DNA of 64,000 nucleotides, from the NCBI GenBank assembly GCA_025618425.1, contig CM046842.1, positions 23,233,266-23,297,265 of the forward strand, read 5' to 3'. Origin of the DNA: Heliocidaris tuberculata (Eukaryota; Echinodermata; Echinoidea; Camarodonta; Echinometridae). Shown here in pieces: positions 43,509-53,788 of the stretch; positions within the stretch are counted from its first letter, which is position 1; the number at the start of each line of letters is the position of its first letter. The notes below the pieces were generated by a model. It did not search any database, was not told the DNA's origin, and saw only the letters and a list, made by a program, of their open reading frames with translations. The translations under genes were made by a program, and so were the position numbers.

Positions 43509-44583
43509 AATAGGGCAAGTCCGGCCCCAAAATAACTTGCTTTTAATAGAAGCAGAAAAATTAGATAAACTGATCAAAAAAAGGGTTTGAGGAAAATCGG
43601 ACAACTAATAAGAAACCTAGAAAAAAACAATTAAAAATCACTAGACCAATTGGCAACTCGGTAATGAGTTGGGATGACATTGCCTCACAACACACCAATA
43701 ATTTTTTTTGAAATATTAATAATACAAATTTTCCATTTTTGTCCAAAATATGATTTCCTCATAACTTAACCCAAGTTACATGTACATGTACATGTATTAA
43801 TACATTGTACTGTATGTCTTTGCATATTATAAAATAACATCACAGTCATTACTTTACTGTAAAAATCAAGAAAAATATGATTTTTTTTTTTTAAAGAATA
43901 TTCAATAAAAATTAATTAATATGTTGGGGGTTTTTTTAATCTCAATAATTTTGAGTCCATGAAATATTTAGTTTAAGGTGTATACATGTACATGTAAGTG
44001 AAACTTGGTTCAAGAGGCCATTTTCGTAATGCATTCAAATTTAATGCTTACCTTTTTTTCAAACTCCTAGTAACAAACTATTACATCCACCTGTTACAAG
44101 TCATTGTATTTCAATAGAATGCAGATTGCATACATTAAGTGTTGCTAGGTTTGGCAAGCCAAAATGTTTCCAATCTAACAATGCCTTATACATGCAATTC
44201 ACAATCTGACTATTGAAAAAGAATAGGTTTTTTACAGGTGAATGTAATAGTTTGTCACTAACGTGCATAAATTTGAATACATTACGAAAATGGCCTATTT
44301 ATGAGGGGAAAAAATTGAAAAAAAAAATTAAAAAATGAAAATTTGTGTTATTAATATAAACAAAATAAATGGTGTGTTGTGAGGCTATGGCATCACAAAC
44401 TCACAACCGAGTTACCAATTTGTCTAGTGATATTCTTTTTTTTCTTTTCTAGTTTTCATGTCATTAAAATTTTTTAAACTCTCTTATTAGTAGTCCGATT
44501 TTTCTCAAACATTTTTGGATCCGTCTGTTTGATTTTTCTGTTTCTATTGAAAGCAAGTTACTTTGGGACCAGACTTGCCCTTT
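43509..44583. mobile_element. 1.07-kb fold-back element (TAATAGGGCAAGTCC / GGACCAGACTTGCCCTTTAA)
   Basis: The outer arms pair: AGGGCAAGTCCGGCCCCAAA with TTTGGGACCAGACTTGCCCT; GAAAATCGGACAACTAATAA with TTATTAGTAGTCCGATTTTT; GGCAACTCGGTAATGAGTTG with AACTCACAACCGAGTTACCA. An inner pair (AAACTATTACATCCACCTGT near 44084 and ACAGGTGAATGTAATAGTTT near 44234) closes the hairpin. AAGTCC tips link it to 19379-19996 and 45325-45917. Confidence 0.9.
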
Positions 44584-44705
44584 AACATCTGAGAAGAGCA
44601 ATGTACATGTAGATAAAATGCCTTGCTCAAGGACATACATGTACAATGTAAGTGCAGTGCAAGAGTCTGAACCTGTGACCTTTGCATTTCCAATCCAGTG
44701 AGTAA
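44584..44705 (-). mobile_element. Second tRNA-derived SINE copy, reversed
   Basis: The reverse complement contains CCTTGAGCAAGGCATTTTAT, CTACATGTACATTGCTCTT, the body found at 82-115, preceded by a box B-like GGTTCAGACTC. The head is more degenerate than at the window start. It abuts the fold-back at 43509-44583. Confidence 0.75.
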
Positions 44706-45324
44706 ACAACTTGACATTAAAGTGATTTGGTAACTTTGTAGCTCTAGGTTTTATTAACTCTGAGCTGCCTGGCCTTACATGCTATCAGTGTATGTACATT
44801 GTAATATGGTGTAAAAATGAAGCCCAGGGGGGGAAAAAAGCACTTCAAAATCATCATGCGCTTCCAAGTAAACATACATGTATGCAAGTGACCGGAAATG
44901 CCAGACTCATTTTCCCCCATTATCCATAGACTCAGTGTTAGACTAAAACGTATGGCCATACGCTTTCGTAAATGGGAGTATTCAGTCATAGATATCTATT
45001 TAGCATTAATTTAAAAACCTTTCTATGCCTGGCTAGTTATTTATCCTTCTGATCATCATTATACAAGACAGATCTCAAAATTCAACAATTTATTAAATCA
45101 AGTCTCCACAATGTTACCGCATCCTTTTAACACCTCTATGGGGATAAAACATAGACTGCAAAATTTTTACATGTACATGTACATGTACCTAGCATTAGTT
45201 AATACATACTGAGTAATGAACATAATTAACATACATGTAGAAATGAAATAACCAAAAATCATCTACATGTAGCTCAATAATATGCATTTTCAAACAATTA
45301 TGTTCGCATCAAATCAGCCATGTC

Positions 45325-45917
45325 TTTAAAAGTGATGTCCACACTGATATTAAGTTACAGTGTATGTATTTCAACCATAAATGGAGAAATTACACAATTA
45401 AATCAATTAATGTCTTATCAAAATCTGATAACAATTGTGAAAGTTATGAATTTCTAAAGTTGCAAATGACTAAACTCCAGTGGGTTACTACATGTAGCTA
45501 AGTTTTTTATTATGAGATCTTCTATTTGCTGTGTACTGCAGTAAAATAGTTTTTATTTTCTCTCAAGGAAATGTTTATTCATGTACACTACACTACACTG
45601 TACATGTACAGCCACTGCACACACAACCCCTGAATGAAAAAAAAAAAATTATTTGTTCATCAATATTAAACTAAGAAATATTGAAATGTATGGAAGTTTC
45701 AGTACACAGCAAATAGGAGCTCCATGTACATGTACATACGTCACAGAGATGTCACTCTACATGTTTGATCGATTACATACATGTACAACTTCAAAAATTA
45801 CTAAAGTTTTAAATTTTCCTTAGGAATTTGATCAAGTTTGAATTGATCTGTAACCTCTCACACCTCTGTTATTAGTAAAACAAATTTTAAAATAAAACTA
45901 GTAGACTCCCTCTTTAA
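45325..45917. mobile_element. Degenerate fold-back of the AAGTCCACAC type
   Basis: TCTTTAAAAGTGATGTCCAC, ACTGATATTAAGTT at the left resembles the tip at 19379; the right tip AGTAGACTCCCTCTTTAAA is its degraded partner. ATTTGCTGTGTACTGCAGT (45527) and TTTCAGTACACAGCAAATAG (45697) pair inside. Confidence 0.65.
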
Positions 45918-45948
45918 AAATTGATAATAGTCCACTTTGTTTACTCAC

Positions 45949-46134
45949 CATCAACAAAAACAGGATCTCGGGTGAGTATGTGGGGTGTTGCCGTTGGTAA
46001 ATCTTCACTGTATTCTTCACCATCATCCTTACTGTCTTTTTCACCCTCTCTACTGGCATCGTCATCCTCTTCGTTGTCATCGTTATCTTCTTTGCTGTCG
46101 TCATCCTCTTCGCTGTCTGTTGGCAGAGCCTTAT
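45949..46134 (-). CDS. Minus-strand gene, acidic exon
   Basis: Reverse complement reads KALPTDSEEDDDSKEDNDDN, EEDDDASREGEKDSKDDGEE, YSEDLPTATPHILTRDPVFV, D, then donor G|GTGAGT (45948-45943), phase 1. The 5' end is uncertain: the frame is open back to a TGA near 46157, with acceptor candidates GTCTAG (exon from 46134) or GATCAG (from 46144). A strongly acidic Asp/Glu/Ser run is typical of linkers in chromatin and nucleolar proteins. Another frame here shows MTTAKKITMTTKRMT..., a basic shadow. That the exon belongs with 40785-41159 is inferred from strand, order and compatible phase. Confidence 0.6.
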
Positions 46135-46735
46135 CTAGACAACTCTGATCAATGTGTCACTTTCTGTGTACATGTAGCTGGAGAGGCATTTATCTACATG
46201 TAATAAAAAAAACAAAAAAAAAAAAAAAAAACAAAATTTTAGTAGTAAACTAATGTTCACGTTAATTTCACCCGATACTTAATTGGCTAAAAATAGCATT
46301 TTTCACCCTTTTTTTTAAGTCACGGCACCCTTTTAAGTAATAAAGTTTTTCGCGTCACTTAACCAGTGGCATACATGTATCTGGAAGTTGCCATGGGGGG
46401 GGGGGGGGGGGGGGAAAAGGGGGGGGAGAGAAACATCTGAGGTAATGGTGATCCACTATTTCAGCAAGAAAATCATGTTTCTTTTCTCATTTCTTCTCAA
46501 TTCGAAAATTGCATAATTTTGAATTGGGCAACAGCAGTGTCCAAAATTATGAGTTTAAAGTATTTGCGAGTGGTAAGCATATTTTCCCCAAAAATTTTCT
46601 TTTGAATTACAGTTTTAGGACAGATGCATTATTTATAAAACATGAATAATCTATTGATTTGTATTTTTGAGGATTTTTTCAAATTGTCTTAAATCATAAC
46701 ATAGGAATTACGAATACCTTTCAAGTTTTCTCTAT
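46135..46735. other. Spacer with poly-A and poly-G runs
   Basis: Poly-A at 46205-46232, and a G run of about 20 with a second short G run at 46395-46424. No coding sequence. Confidence 0.75.
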
Positions 46736-47206
46736 TTGGCTTTACCTGTGAGGAGATACGTGAACACACTTTCATTTAGACCTAGAGCTCTGACCTTTAA
46801 CCTACGTACCCCAAAATCTAATCAGACATGTCAGATCATCTATCTATGGTGCGTGATACATGTACATACAAGCACCAAATATGAAGTTCTTACTCAAATC
46901 AAATGGTTCTTGAGACATCTCGCGTAACTACATGTAATGAGGCTAACACCTGAAATTTCAAAAATTGATCTCTGTGACCTTTGACCTTGACCTTCCTACC
47001 CCAAAATCTAATCAGATCGTGATACATACTAGCACCAAGTTTGAAGTTCATACATGTACCTCAAATGGTTCTTGAGTTATCACGAGAACAAGAAATCGGC
47101 ACGGACGGACGGACGAACGGACGGACGGACGAACGGACGGACGGACGGACAGACAGCCCGAAAACAGAATGCCTCCAGCACCACCTTCGGTGGGCAGAGG
47201 TATAAA
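46736..47206. repeat. Dispersed repeat with (ACGG)n and TGACCTTTGACCT words
   Basis: Two diverged direct half-units share ACCCCAAAATCTAATCAGA, GTGATACATACTAGCACCAA, GTTTGAAGTTCATAC and CAAATGGTTCTTGAG (46800-46922 and 46995-47085). The second is followed by a (GGAC)n/(ACGG)n tract (47099-47155) and then GAATGCCTCCAGCACC, ACCTTCGGTGGGCAGAGGTA. GTGACCTTTGACCTTGACC (46975-46993) contains a DR1-type nuclear-receptor half-site pair, probably by chance of repeat composition. Confidence 0.7.
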
Positions 47207-47695
47207 AACAGATTAGAGATCTAAAGTCTAGATCTATTAAACGTTAAGCTTAAAGGGTCTAGACTACTTACCTAGTAACATTCTTATACGTAAAGTTGCA
47301 GGTCTGGTCTTTAGATCTAAATGTTAGATCTAAATTGGGGGTAATTGAAAATGTCAACTTTTGCTGAAAAAACAAAGTGTAATTTGAACATTTTCCTTCT
47401 ATGTCAGTTGAATAAGCATTATTCGAACTGTATGGAACCATATTCAATTTTTTAATTTTAAACTTATTTTGACTCAACATAGCCATTTTTTAACCCAAAA
47501 ATGAAATTACACATTTTTATGGTAAAATATGATTAATTACATATTGAGTCATTTTTAGAGATTTCATCTGTTATCATAACAAAGTTAATCAAATCTGGTT
47601 ATGAATAAGGGAAATTTTATGTCCATATACAAAAAAAAAAAAAAAAAAAAATATTCTTCTGATTTAAAGGAGGTCAAAGGTCAAATGGATTTTTA

Positions 47696-48482
47696 TCCCG
47701 TCTGTCACGTTTCTTAAGGTACTTTTTGCATTTACAATAAATTGGATCATTGTTTTGGAATAAAATTTTGTAGTGATGTTCTTTGGTAGGGGGAAATTCA
47801 TTTCTACTGCTAACTTGGCGGAATTCGAAATTATGAAGATAATTATCAATTATGTCCCGTCTGTCACGTTTTGCATCTACAGCAAAAATATACATGTATA
47901 TGGATGGGACTACATAAAAATTTTCTGATGGATGAAAATTAAAATCCTTTTACTATTATGTTTCATGATATCAAAGATGACCCTTTAACCCCTTCAGAGC
48001 ATGAGAATAAGGTATTTAATGCTGGAAATTGTTGTCTTCAAAAATTGTATTTTGTGTACAATCTCAATGTGTCCCGTCTGTCACGTTTTTATTGTCACGT
48101 CTGTCATGCTCACTTCTTGGCATTTTCCCCCAAAAGCAAGATGAAATTTCAAATGTATACTAGCAGGTTTCATAAAGGTACCAACAAGTAATAACATGAA
48201 TACACATATTTTGTTTCAAGATTTTCCAGTGAGGAGAGCTTAGTCGAAAAGTATCATAAAGCAGAAATGTCTTGGTAAATTCATGTCCCGTCTGTCACGC
48301 TGAACTTGAAGCCCGGCCCACAATTTGTGGGCGGGGCTTGAAAAAAAAAAAAATTTCCCCCCATTTTGACCAAACCTTATAGATCACATCTCTACATCAA
48401 AATAAGCATCACTTTTGAATGAAATATAAAATATCAATTAAAAACATCAAAAAGTGAGGGTTGGATGTCCCGTCTGTCATGC
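47696..48482. repeat. Six spaced copies of GTCCCGTCTGTCACG
   Basis: Copies begin near 47696 (TCCCG...), 47854, 48071, 48093 (TTGTCACGTCTGTCATG variant), 48285 and 48467 (ending CATGC), spaced mostly about 160-215 bp. The sequence between copies is not obviously repeated. No known family is recognised. Confidence 0.85.
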
Positions 48483-48863
48483 TGGAATTGCCCTTAGTAT
48501 ACTCCTCCAGCCTCCAGGCAATTGTCAGATTATAACAGTTAGATCTAACTGTCATGACTGTTGGTCACTTTAAAGTTTAATGTGTACTAGACCAAAAAAT
48601 CAGTCTATTTCGTTCGGGATATGCTCCGCTGAGACTCTACGTCTTGGAGGAGTACCAGTATACCTCAAAAGTAAAAAAAAAAATGTTATACATGTAAAAC
48701 CCCTCCAAACAGACAGATTTTTCTGTCTATACAGTACATGTACTGATGTACATGTATAAACTTATCTGAAGATGAGACTGTTAACTGTTAGTTACATAGC
48801 CTATAGACTATAGTATTACATGTATAACAGTGTTGAACTGTTTAGACTCTACAGATCTAACGT

Positions 48864-49402
48864 AAAAGGAGAATGAATCCCTGGTGAAAAATCAGTTTTA
48901 ATGAAAAGAGAGGATAGAGAGAAGCAATTTTTAAAAAGTTCCATCAAAATCGGTAAGAAAAATGAGAAAGTTATGAAAGTTTGAAAAGTCTCAATTTATT
49001 TTCTACGGCGAACCTCACATTGGCAATGTTGTTTCAAAGTGACGGGTTTCGTAGTACAACTCTCCATATGTTTTGTACACAAAATTTCATATTTTCCCCA
49101 TTATCTCTGAAGGTGCAGCTTGTCTCCTTCTTAGCTCAAGATATATCATGGGAAAATGTATTTGACACAAGTACATGTACAATGTAGATCTATGTTTAGT
49201 TCACAAAAAGACAAGCAGCATCTTTAGAGATAATGGAGAAAATATGAAATTTTGTGTACAAACATATTGAGAGTTGTACTCCTAAACCTGCCATAACTTT
49301 TTCATTTCGTAACCGATTTTGATGGAACTTTTTTTGAATTGCTTCTCTCTATCCTCTCTTTTCATTGAAATGGATATTTCCCCAGGGTTTTACTCTCCTT
49401 TA
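48864..49402. mobile_element. Fold-back element (AAAGGAGAATGAATCCCTGG family)
   Basis: AAAAGGAGAATGAATCCCTGG is inverted at CCAGGGTTTTACTCTCCTTT. Further pairs: GAAAAGAGAGGATAGAGAGA with TCTCTATCCTCTCTTTTCAT; GTTCCATCAAAATCGGTAAG with ACCGATTTTGATGGAACTTT; TACAACTCTCCATATG with CATATTGAGAGTTGTACTCC; TTTTCCCCATTATCTCTGAA with TTTAGAGATAATGGAGAAAA. Confidence 0.9.
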
Positions 49403-49497
49403 ACTGTTACTAGTCTACTAGACCTAGTTACTAAGTTAGAACTAATTAACATTAAACTGTTAAATCTAACATTTACATGTATGTACATGTACATGTA

Positions 49498-49980
49498 GTC
49501 ATGGACTGTATTACCGAACAGCACTGTATTACGGAACGCGTACAGTAAGGCGCCTAAAATGGCTTTCATACGCGTGGGACTATGTTCTCCACACTATTGA
49601 CACAGAGTACACAGGGCAGAAGATCATAAAATGAGACAAAAAAGCATAATTAATATCTTAAAACCTGCTCTCTCGTCACCCCCCCAGCCATCACCACCCC
49701 CGTTGGCCCCGTTTCGGGGTAGGTTGTGTGTCTTTTTTCCCATAGGAGGCACCCGTTCGCTAATTACCTCTTTCAAGGGACCAAAACGCCTCGTCGTTGG
49801 GAAGGGGTTTGCTCGAAAGGGAATATCGTATTAAATCTACGTTGTCTTTTTTCAAAGTCCCCAACTTCTTTGTCTCTAGGACTTTAAGCATTCATTACGT
49901 AAGTTTGACAGATATTCATTTGATATTTTGTTTATGGTTGATTTTGTGAAAAGTGTTTGGTAATACTTAGTTTTAGTAAC
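49498..49980. repeat. Repeat R, copy 1
   Basis: GTATTACCGAAC, CGCCTAAAATGGCTTTCATA, CGCGTGGGACT, CAAGGGACCAAAACGCCTCG, TCGTTGGGAAGGGGTT and GGAATATCGTATTAAATCTA, CGTTGTCTTTTTTCAAAGTC recur in copy 2 (50401-50775). A CCCC/CCACCCCCG insertion near 49670-49715 is specific to this copy. Words TTACGGAA and ACCGAAC mark the ends. Confidence 0.85.
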
Positions 49981-50149
49981 AGGTCCACTACCATACATAT
50001 TGTAACTTCGTTACATGTAGAAAAGTTATAGATTTTCAGACATTCACTAGTCTTCAGATAAGCTTGTACTACAGTACATGTATAAAAAAGTGGTCTAGAC
50101 CTTTATGTCTATGTAACAACTATAGTAGATCTATAGTATTAGTAATAGT

Positions 50150-50890
50150 CATACTCATAGTCATACAGACCCTTGGCCTTGCCTACACGGTGTCCAACAT
50201 TCACTGTTGCAGCAGTCAAATACAGATCAAAATTGCTCTAAGCATGCTAAGCAAGATTTGATTTTCTTAAATTTGCTAGATTACCTGATTCAGGGACTCT
50301 TCAAGTCTTACCTGCTTACTGTGCCACAAATTTGGGGATTCAGAATTGAAAGTGAAATTTTAAATACATGTAATTATTTTCCTCTCATGTATAGTCAAGT
50401 ATTGTAACTCCGAACAGATTGTATTACCGAACGTGTAAAGTTAAGCGCCTAAAATGGGTTTTCATACGCGTGGGATTACGCGTATGAAAACCACACTATT
50501 GATATCAAGGTTGTGTCTTTTTCCCATAGGTTTCACACGTTCGGAATTACGGTAGCTTTTTCAAGGGACCAAAACGCCGCGTCGTTGGGAAGGGGTTCAC
50601 TCGGAAGGGAATATCGTATTAAATCTACGTTGTCTTTTTAAAATTCCATCAACTTCTTTTTTTGTAGGACTTTGAGCATTCAATATGTATAGTTTGACAG
50701 ATATTCGTTTCAAATTTTATTTGCTATCGTTGATTTTCTGAAAAGTGTTCGGACACTGGATCAACCACCATATGAATGATCTATATACTGGAAAAAGGCC
50801 CGCTGATCATGCTGATAGTACACACAAAAGCTACTGAAGCCTATTCACCCGTAAAAGCTAGTCTGGAGTACAAGGTTATCTTCATAGTTG
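50150..50890. mobile_element. Element X, reversed copy split by repeat R copy 2 (50401-50775)
   Basis: 50165-50400 is the reverse complement of 34870-35060 (TTGCAGCAGTCAAATACAG; GATTACCTGATTCAGGGACT) and 50776-50890 of 34740-34860 (GGAAAAAGGCCCGCTGAT; TAGTCTGGAGTACAAGGTTA). Repeat R is inserted between, so X was there first. Confidence 0.85.
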
Positions 50891-51001
50891 TACATCAACT
50901 ACATGTACATGTATAAGCATATTAACGCATGCATGCCATGGCATGAGTAATATTTAGTCATGTTAGTAGACTCTACTATAGTATTAGTAGAGTTTACGTA
51001 C

Positions 51002-51133
51002 CAAATCATCCACCAAATGTCCACCGCCTTCATGGCCTTTGGCTTTGTCAAATTGGCTTCGAGTTTGAATTTGACTTTCGCCTGCTCGATCTCCTCCTCC
51101 ACCCGCTCCTCCATCATGTCCATGGCTTGCATC
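51002..51133 (-). CDS. Candidate exon 2 of the minus-strand spacer gene
   Basis: Bounded by acceptor GATCAG and donor TTG|GTACGT (51001-50996), 132 bases, phase 0 at both ends. In phase with the exon at 51343 it reads DASHGHDGGAGGGGDRAGES, QIQTRSQFDKAKGHEGGGHL, VDDL. An alternative frame from internal ATGs reads MDMMEERVEEEIEQAKVKFK, LEANLTKPKAMKAVDIWWM, which looks like a charged helix. Sequence alone does not decide between them. Confidence 0.4.
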
Positions 51134-51342
51134 CTGATCATACAGTCGGTACATGTTTACAAAATACAAATGTACATCATAGCACTGCACTCCTCGAGTC
51201 CTTGACCTTGGTAGATACCGTATTGTATTTGCAGCGCAGCATGCACTATACGGTTAAGGTTCGGTACGTTGGTCGGTCCGGCCGGTGCGCGCGTATGCAT
51301 GGGCTCTCGAATTTCAGCTCCCAGCCTATGCTCGTATCTTAC

Positions 51343-51441
51343 CAGGGAGGTGGAAGACCGAAGAGAGAGTGTTCTCCTCCTCTTTTGATCTCTTCCACCT
51401 CCCTGCTCGTAATTGCTTGTAGCAGTACCACCATGGCTCAT
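51343..51441 (-). CDS. Candidate first exon of the minus-strand spacer gene
   Basis: ATG at 51441 opens MSHGGTATSNYEQGGGRDQK, RRRTLSLRSSTSL, followed by donor CTG|GTAAGA (51342-51337), phase 0. A 5-codon upstream frame (ATGGAGGACCGTATATGA, 51456-51439) overlaps the start as ATGA. The composition (Gly/Ser/Arg) fits a disordered N-terminus of a nuclear protein. Assignment to the same gene as 45949 and 40785 is inference. Confidence 0.45.
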
Positions 51442-51604
51442 ATACGGTCCTCCATATTGACAAATTTACAACCCATAGCCAGGCATGGTACCTATCTAGA
51501 AGCCTACATTTTGTTAATGAACGTTCTACAGATTAATCATCACTTTCATTCAGTTAAGTTTTAGGTGTAAACTAACTAGGATATGTCAGCTGACTTTTTT
51601 TTTC

Positions 51605-51650
51605 TCTCTCTCTCTTTCTTTCATGCGGGGGGGGGGGGGGGGGGGGGGGG
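51605..51650. repeat. (CT)n then long poly-G
   Basis: CTCTCTCTCT followed, a few bases on, by a G run of 24 bases at 51627-51650, just before a fold-back family F fragment. Confidence 0.9.
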
Positions 51651-53329
51651 CTGTCCTGAAATAGTCACCCTATTTTACATTAAAAGAATTGACCCCTTAA
51701 AGTTAGACCATTCATGTCATTTACAAAAATGCTGTCAGCCGGCCTAAAGGCATAACCGCTGTGTTTGGCACCATATAGGGCACCCAAAAAGTCGAGTCGA
51801 TTTCAACCCATTTAACATAATAGGCTATGCAACAAACATTGTCAAAAGGAAGTTGTATGACTGTTTACATCACCAAAACACAAAAAATGACATTTTCCGT
51901 ACGGTGGTAGATAGGCCTATGTGATACTGGCAAGATTAAAAAAGGGGGCTTCTGAACTAGCGTATCATGAAATTTTGGGAAAAGGGGGTCTTTGGAACTG
52001 GATTACAATACTGATGCTACGTATGTAGGCCTACGGAACTGGATGTTATTGTATCATCGGAACTATTGTTTGTTTGTTGTTTTTGTTTGTTTGTTTGCTT
52101 GCTTGTTTATTTTTTATTTTTTATTTTTTAAAATTATTATTATTTATTTTTTATTTATTTATTTATTTATTTATCTATTTATTTTAATTTATTTTCTATT
52201 TATTTATTTTTTTTTTGGGGGGGGGACTGCATGCACTTAGTGGAACTAGTTTAATTTTCAAGGGGGAAATAGAAGTGGTAGGAACAACCGTAATGAAAAA
52301 AAAGCAATGCTTTAAAACGTTTTTCTCTCTTCCTTTTCTCAACAATAAAAAATGGTATGCTTTTCGGAACGGAAATTGAGTGTAAAAATAAATGGGGGTC
52401 TTCTCTGCGGCACATATACCACCGCACACTATATAGGCCTACTGAGTGCCACCCCCCCCCCCCCCCCCGTTCAGACATTATGGCCCCTAAAAATTGGGGT
52501 AACATTTTCCAAATTTTGTCAGAAGGAAGAGCTATATGGCTATACCGATTACAAAAATATAAAAACTGAGATAAAAATTCCATCGGGAAGTGAATGTAAC
52601 GGTTCCATGACAATTTCTCCGGTCTAATTTGCCATGGTAATCCTAAACCTAAACCTAACCCTAACCCTAACCCTAATATCTTCACATTGTCCTGAACAAA
52701 AAAACCAAATCATGACCTTGACCTTAACCTCAGTGACCTTTCGAGATATGGATGGTGGACCAAATGTCGCAGGAGCATATGTCGTGTCACCGATGTAACA
52801 CGCCCTTGAAAAAAAAAAAAAAAAAAAAACACCAAAGTGTCCCTAAACCAAGCTTTGCTGCCCAAAATGCTCTGGATGTAGAGAAGAAAAAAACATATTT
52901 AGGCATTACAACCTTAATAAATCCAAAGTGTGTCATTCATTTCGGATCCGATATAGATAGTACGATTTTGAGTATTGTAACTTTCTTAGGGTGCAATTTG
53001 GTGTCAAATGATCATTTCAATAATAAGTTATCAAATTCTGAAAATTGTATTACTTTCTCAAAAAGTCGTCAAACTATTATTGTCAGGATTATAATAAACA
53101 CACCCATTGTCCATCTGCACCCGTTTGACAAGACATAATAGAGGGGTATGTGGCTGCCATGCTGAAATCTACCGTTCATGTGCTAATTACTGGTACACAA
53201 ATACCTTGCAAGCTTTTGGGGCAGCAAAGTTTAGGGGCGTGCTACATCCCCTTCCCGATGAATTTTTTTCTCAATTTTATTATCCAAATTGTGGATAATA
53301 ATGCAGAATCAATCTATGATATTATTCAT
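51651..53329. mobile_element. Broken copies of fold-back family F and low complexity
   Basis: CTGTCCTGAAATAGTCACCC (51651) matches the left tip of the complete F copy at 58949. CCTAAAAATTGGGGTAACATT, TTGTCAGAAGGAAGAGCTAT (52486-52538) and CCCCTTCCCGATGAATTTTT (53249-53268) match its interior. TTTA/TTTG runs (52060-52225), C runs and poly-A (52808-52829) lie between. No gene. Confidence 0.7.
52640..52676. repeat. Short telomere-like tract
   Basis: CCTAAACCTAAACCTAACCC, TAACCCTAACCCTAA: about six units of the TTAGGG-type motif on the minus strand, the first with a variant. Confidence 0.9.
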
Positions 53330-53780
53330 CAGGGGTGTCGCTAGATAAGGGTGTAGGGGTGTCACACCCCGCCTCCCCCCCCCCCCCCCCCCCCCGATGA
53401 TTTTCAAAGTTCCGATATCCGGGCAACTACCACCATAACCAATTTATATTCGGGCAGCGATCGAGATGCCAGAATATCCACATATATAGTTGGGCAGCGA
53501 GGTTCCATGATAGTTATATAACTTCTGTTTGTAACTTCTGTACATTTCCACTACGAAAAGTTCTTTTTTTTTAAAATTATAAATTGGAAAGTTAATATTT
53601 AATAGGGCAAAAGGCATCTCCCGTCCCCTTACGAAAATGGGCCCGTATAATCAAGATTTCTACATTTGCGATTTTCTTTTTTTATTATTATATATATGTG
53701 GGGGCAGATTAGGTTGCAGTATTTTTGTCGGCAAATTTGGGTGTCTCACCCCCATTCAAAATGTTCTAGCGACGCCCCTG
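53330..53780. mobile_element. hAT-like MITE (CAGGGGTGTCGCTAGA termini)
   Basis: Left tip CAGGGGTGTCGCTAGA and right tip TCTAGCGACGCCCCTG are inverted. Flanks TTATTCAT (53322-53329) and TCATTCAT (53781-53788) form an 8-bp duplication with one mismatch, as for hAT elements. It is inserted into fold-back family F debris. The body has poly-C and short GGGCAGCGA repeats (53453, 53493). Confidence 0.85.
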
Positions 53781-53788
53781 TCATTCAT

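Noticed and set aside
46970..46995. Nuclear-receptor DR1 site (TGACCTTTGACCT)
   Set aside because: It is part of a dispersed repeat unit whose diverged first half-unit has a similar word; no evidence of function.
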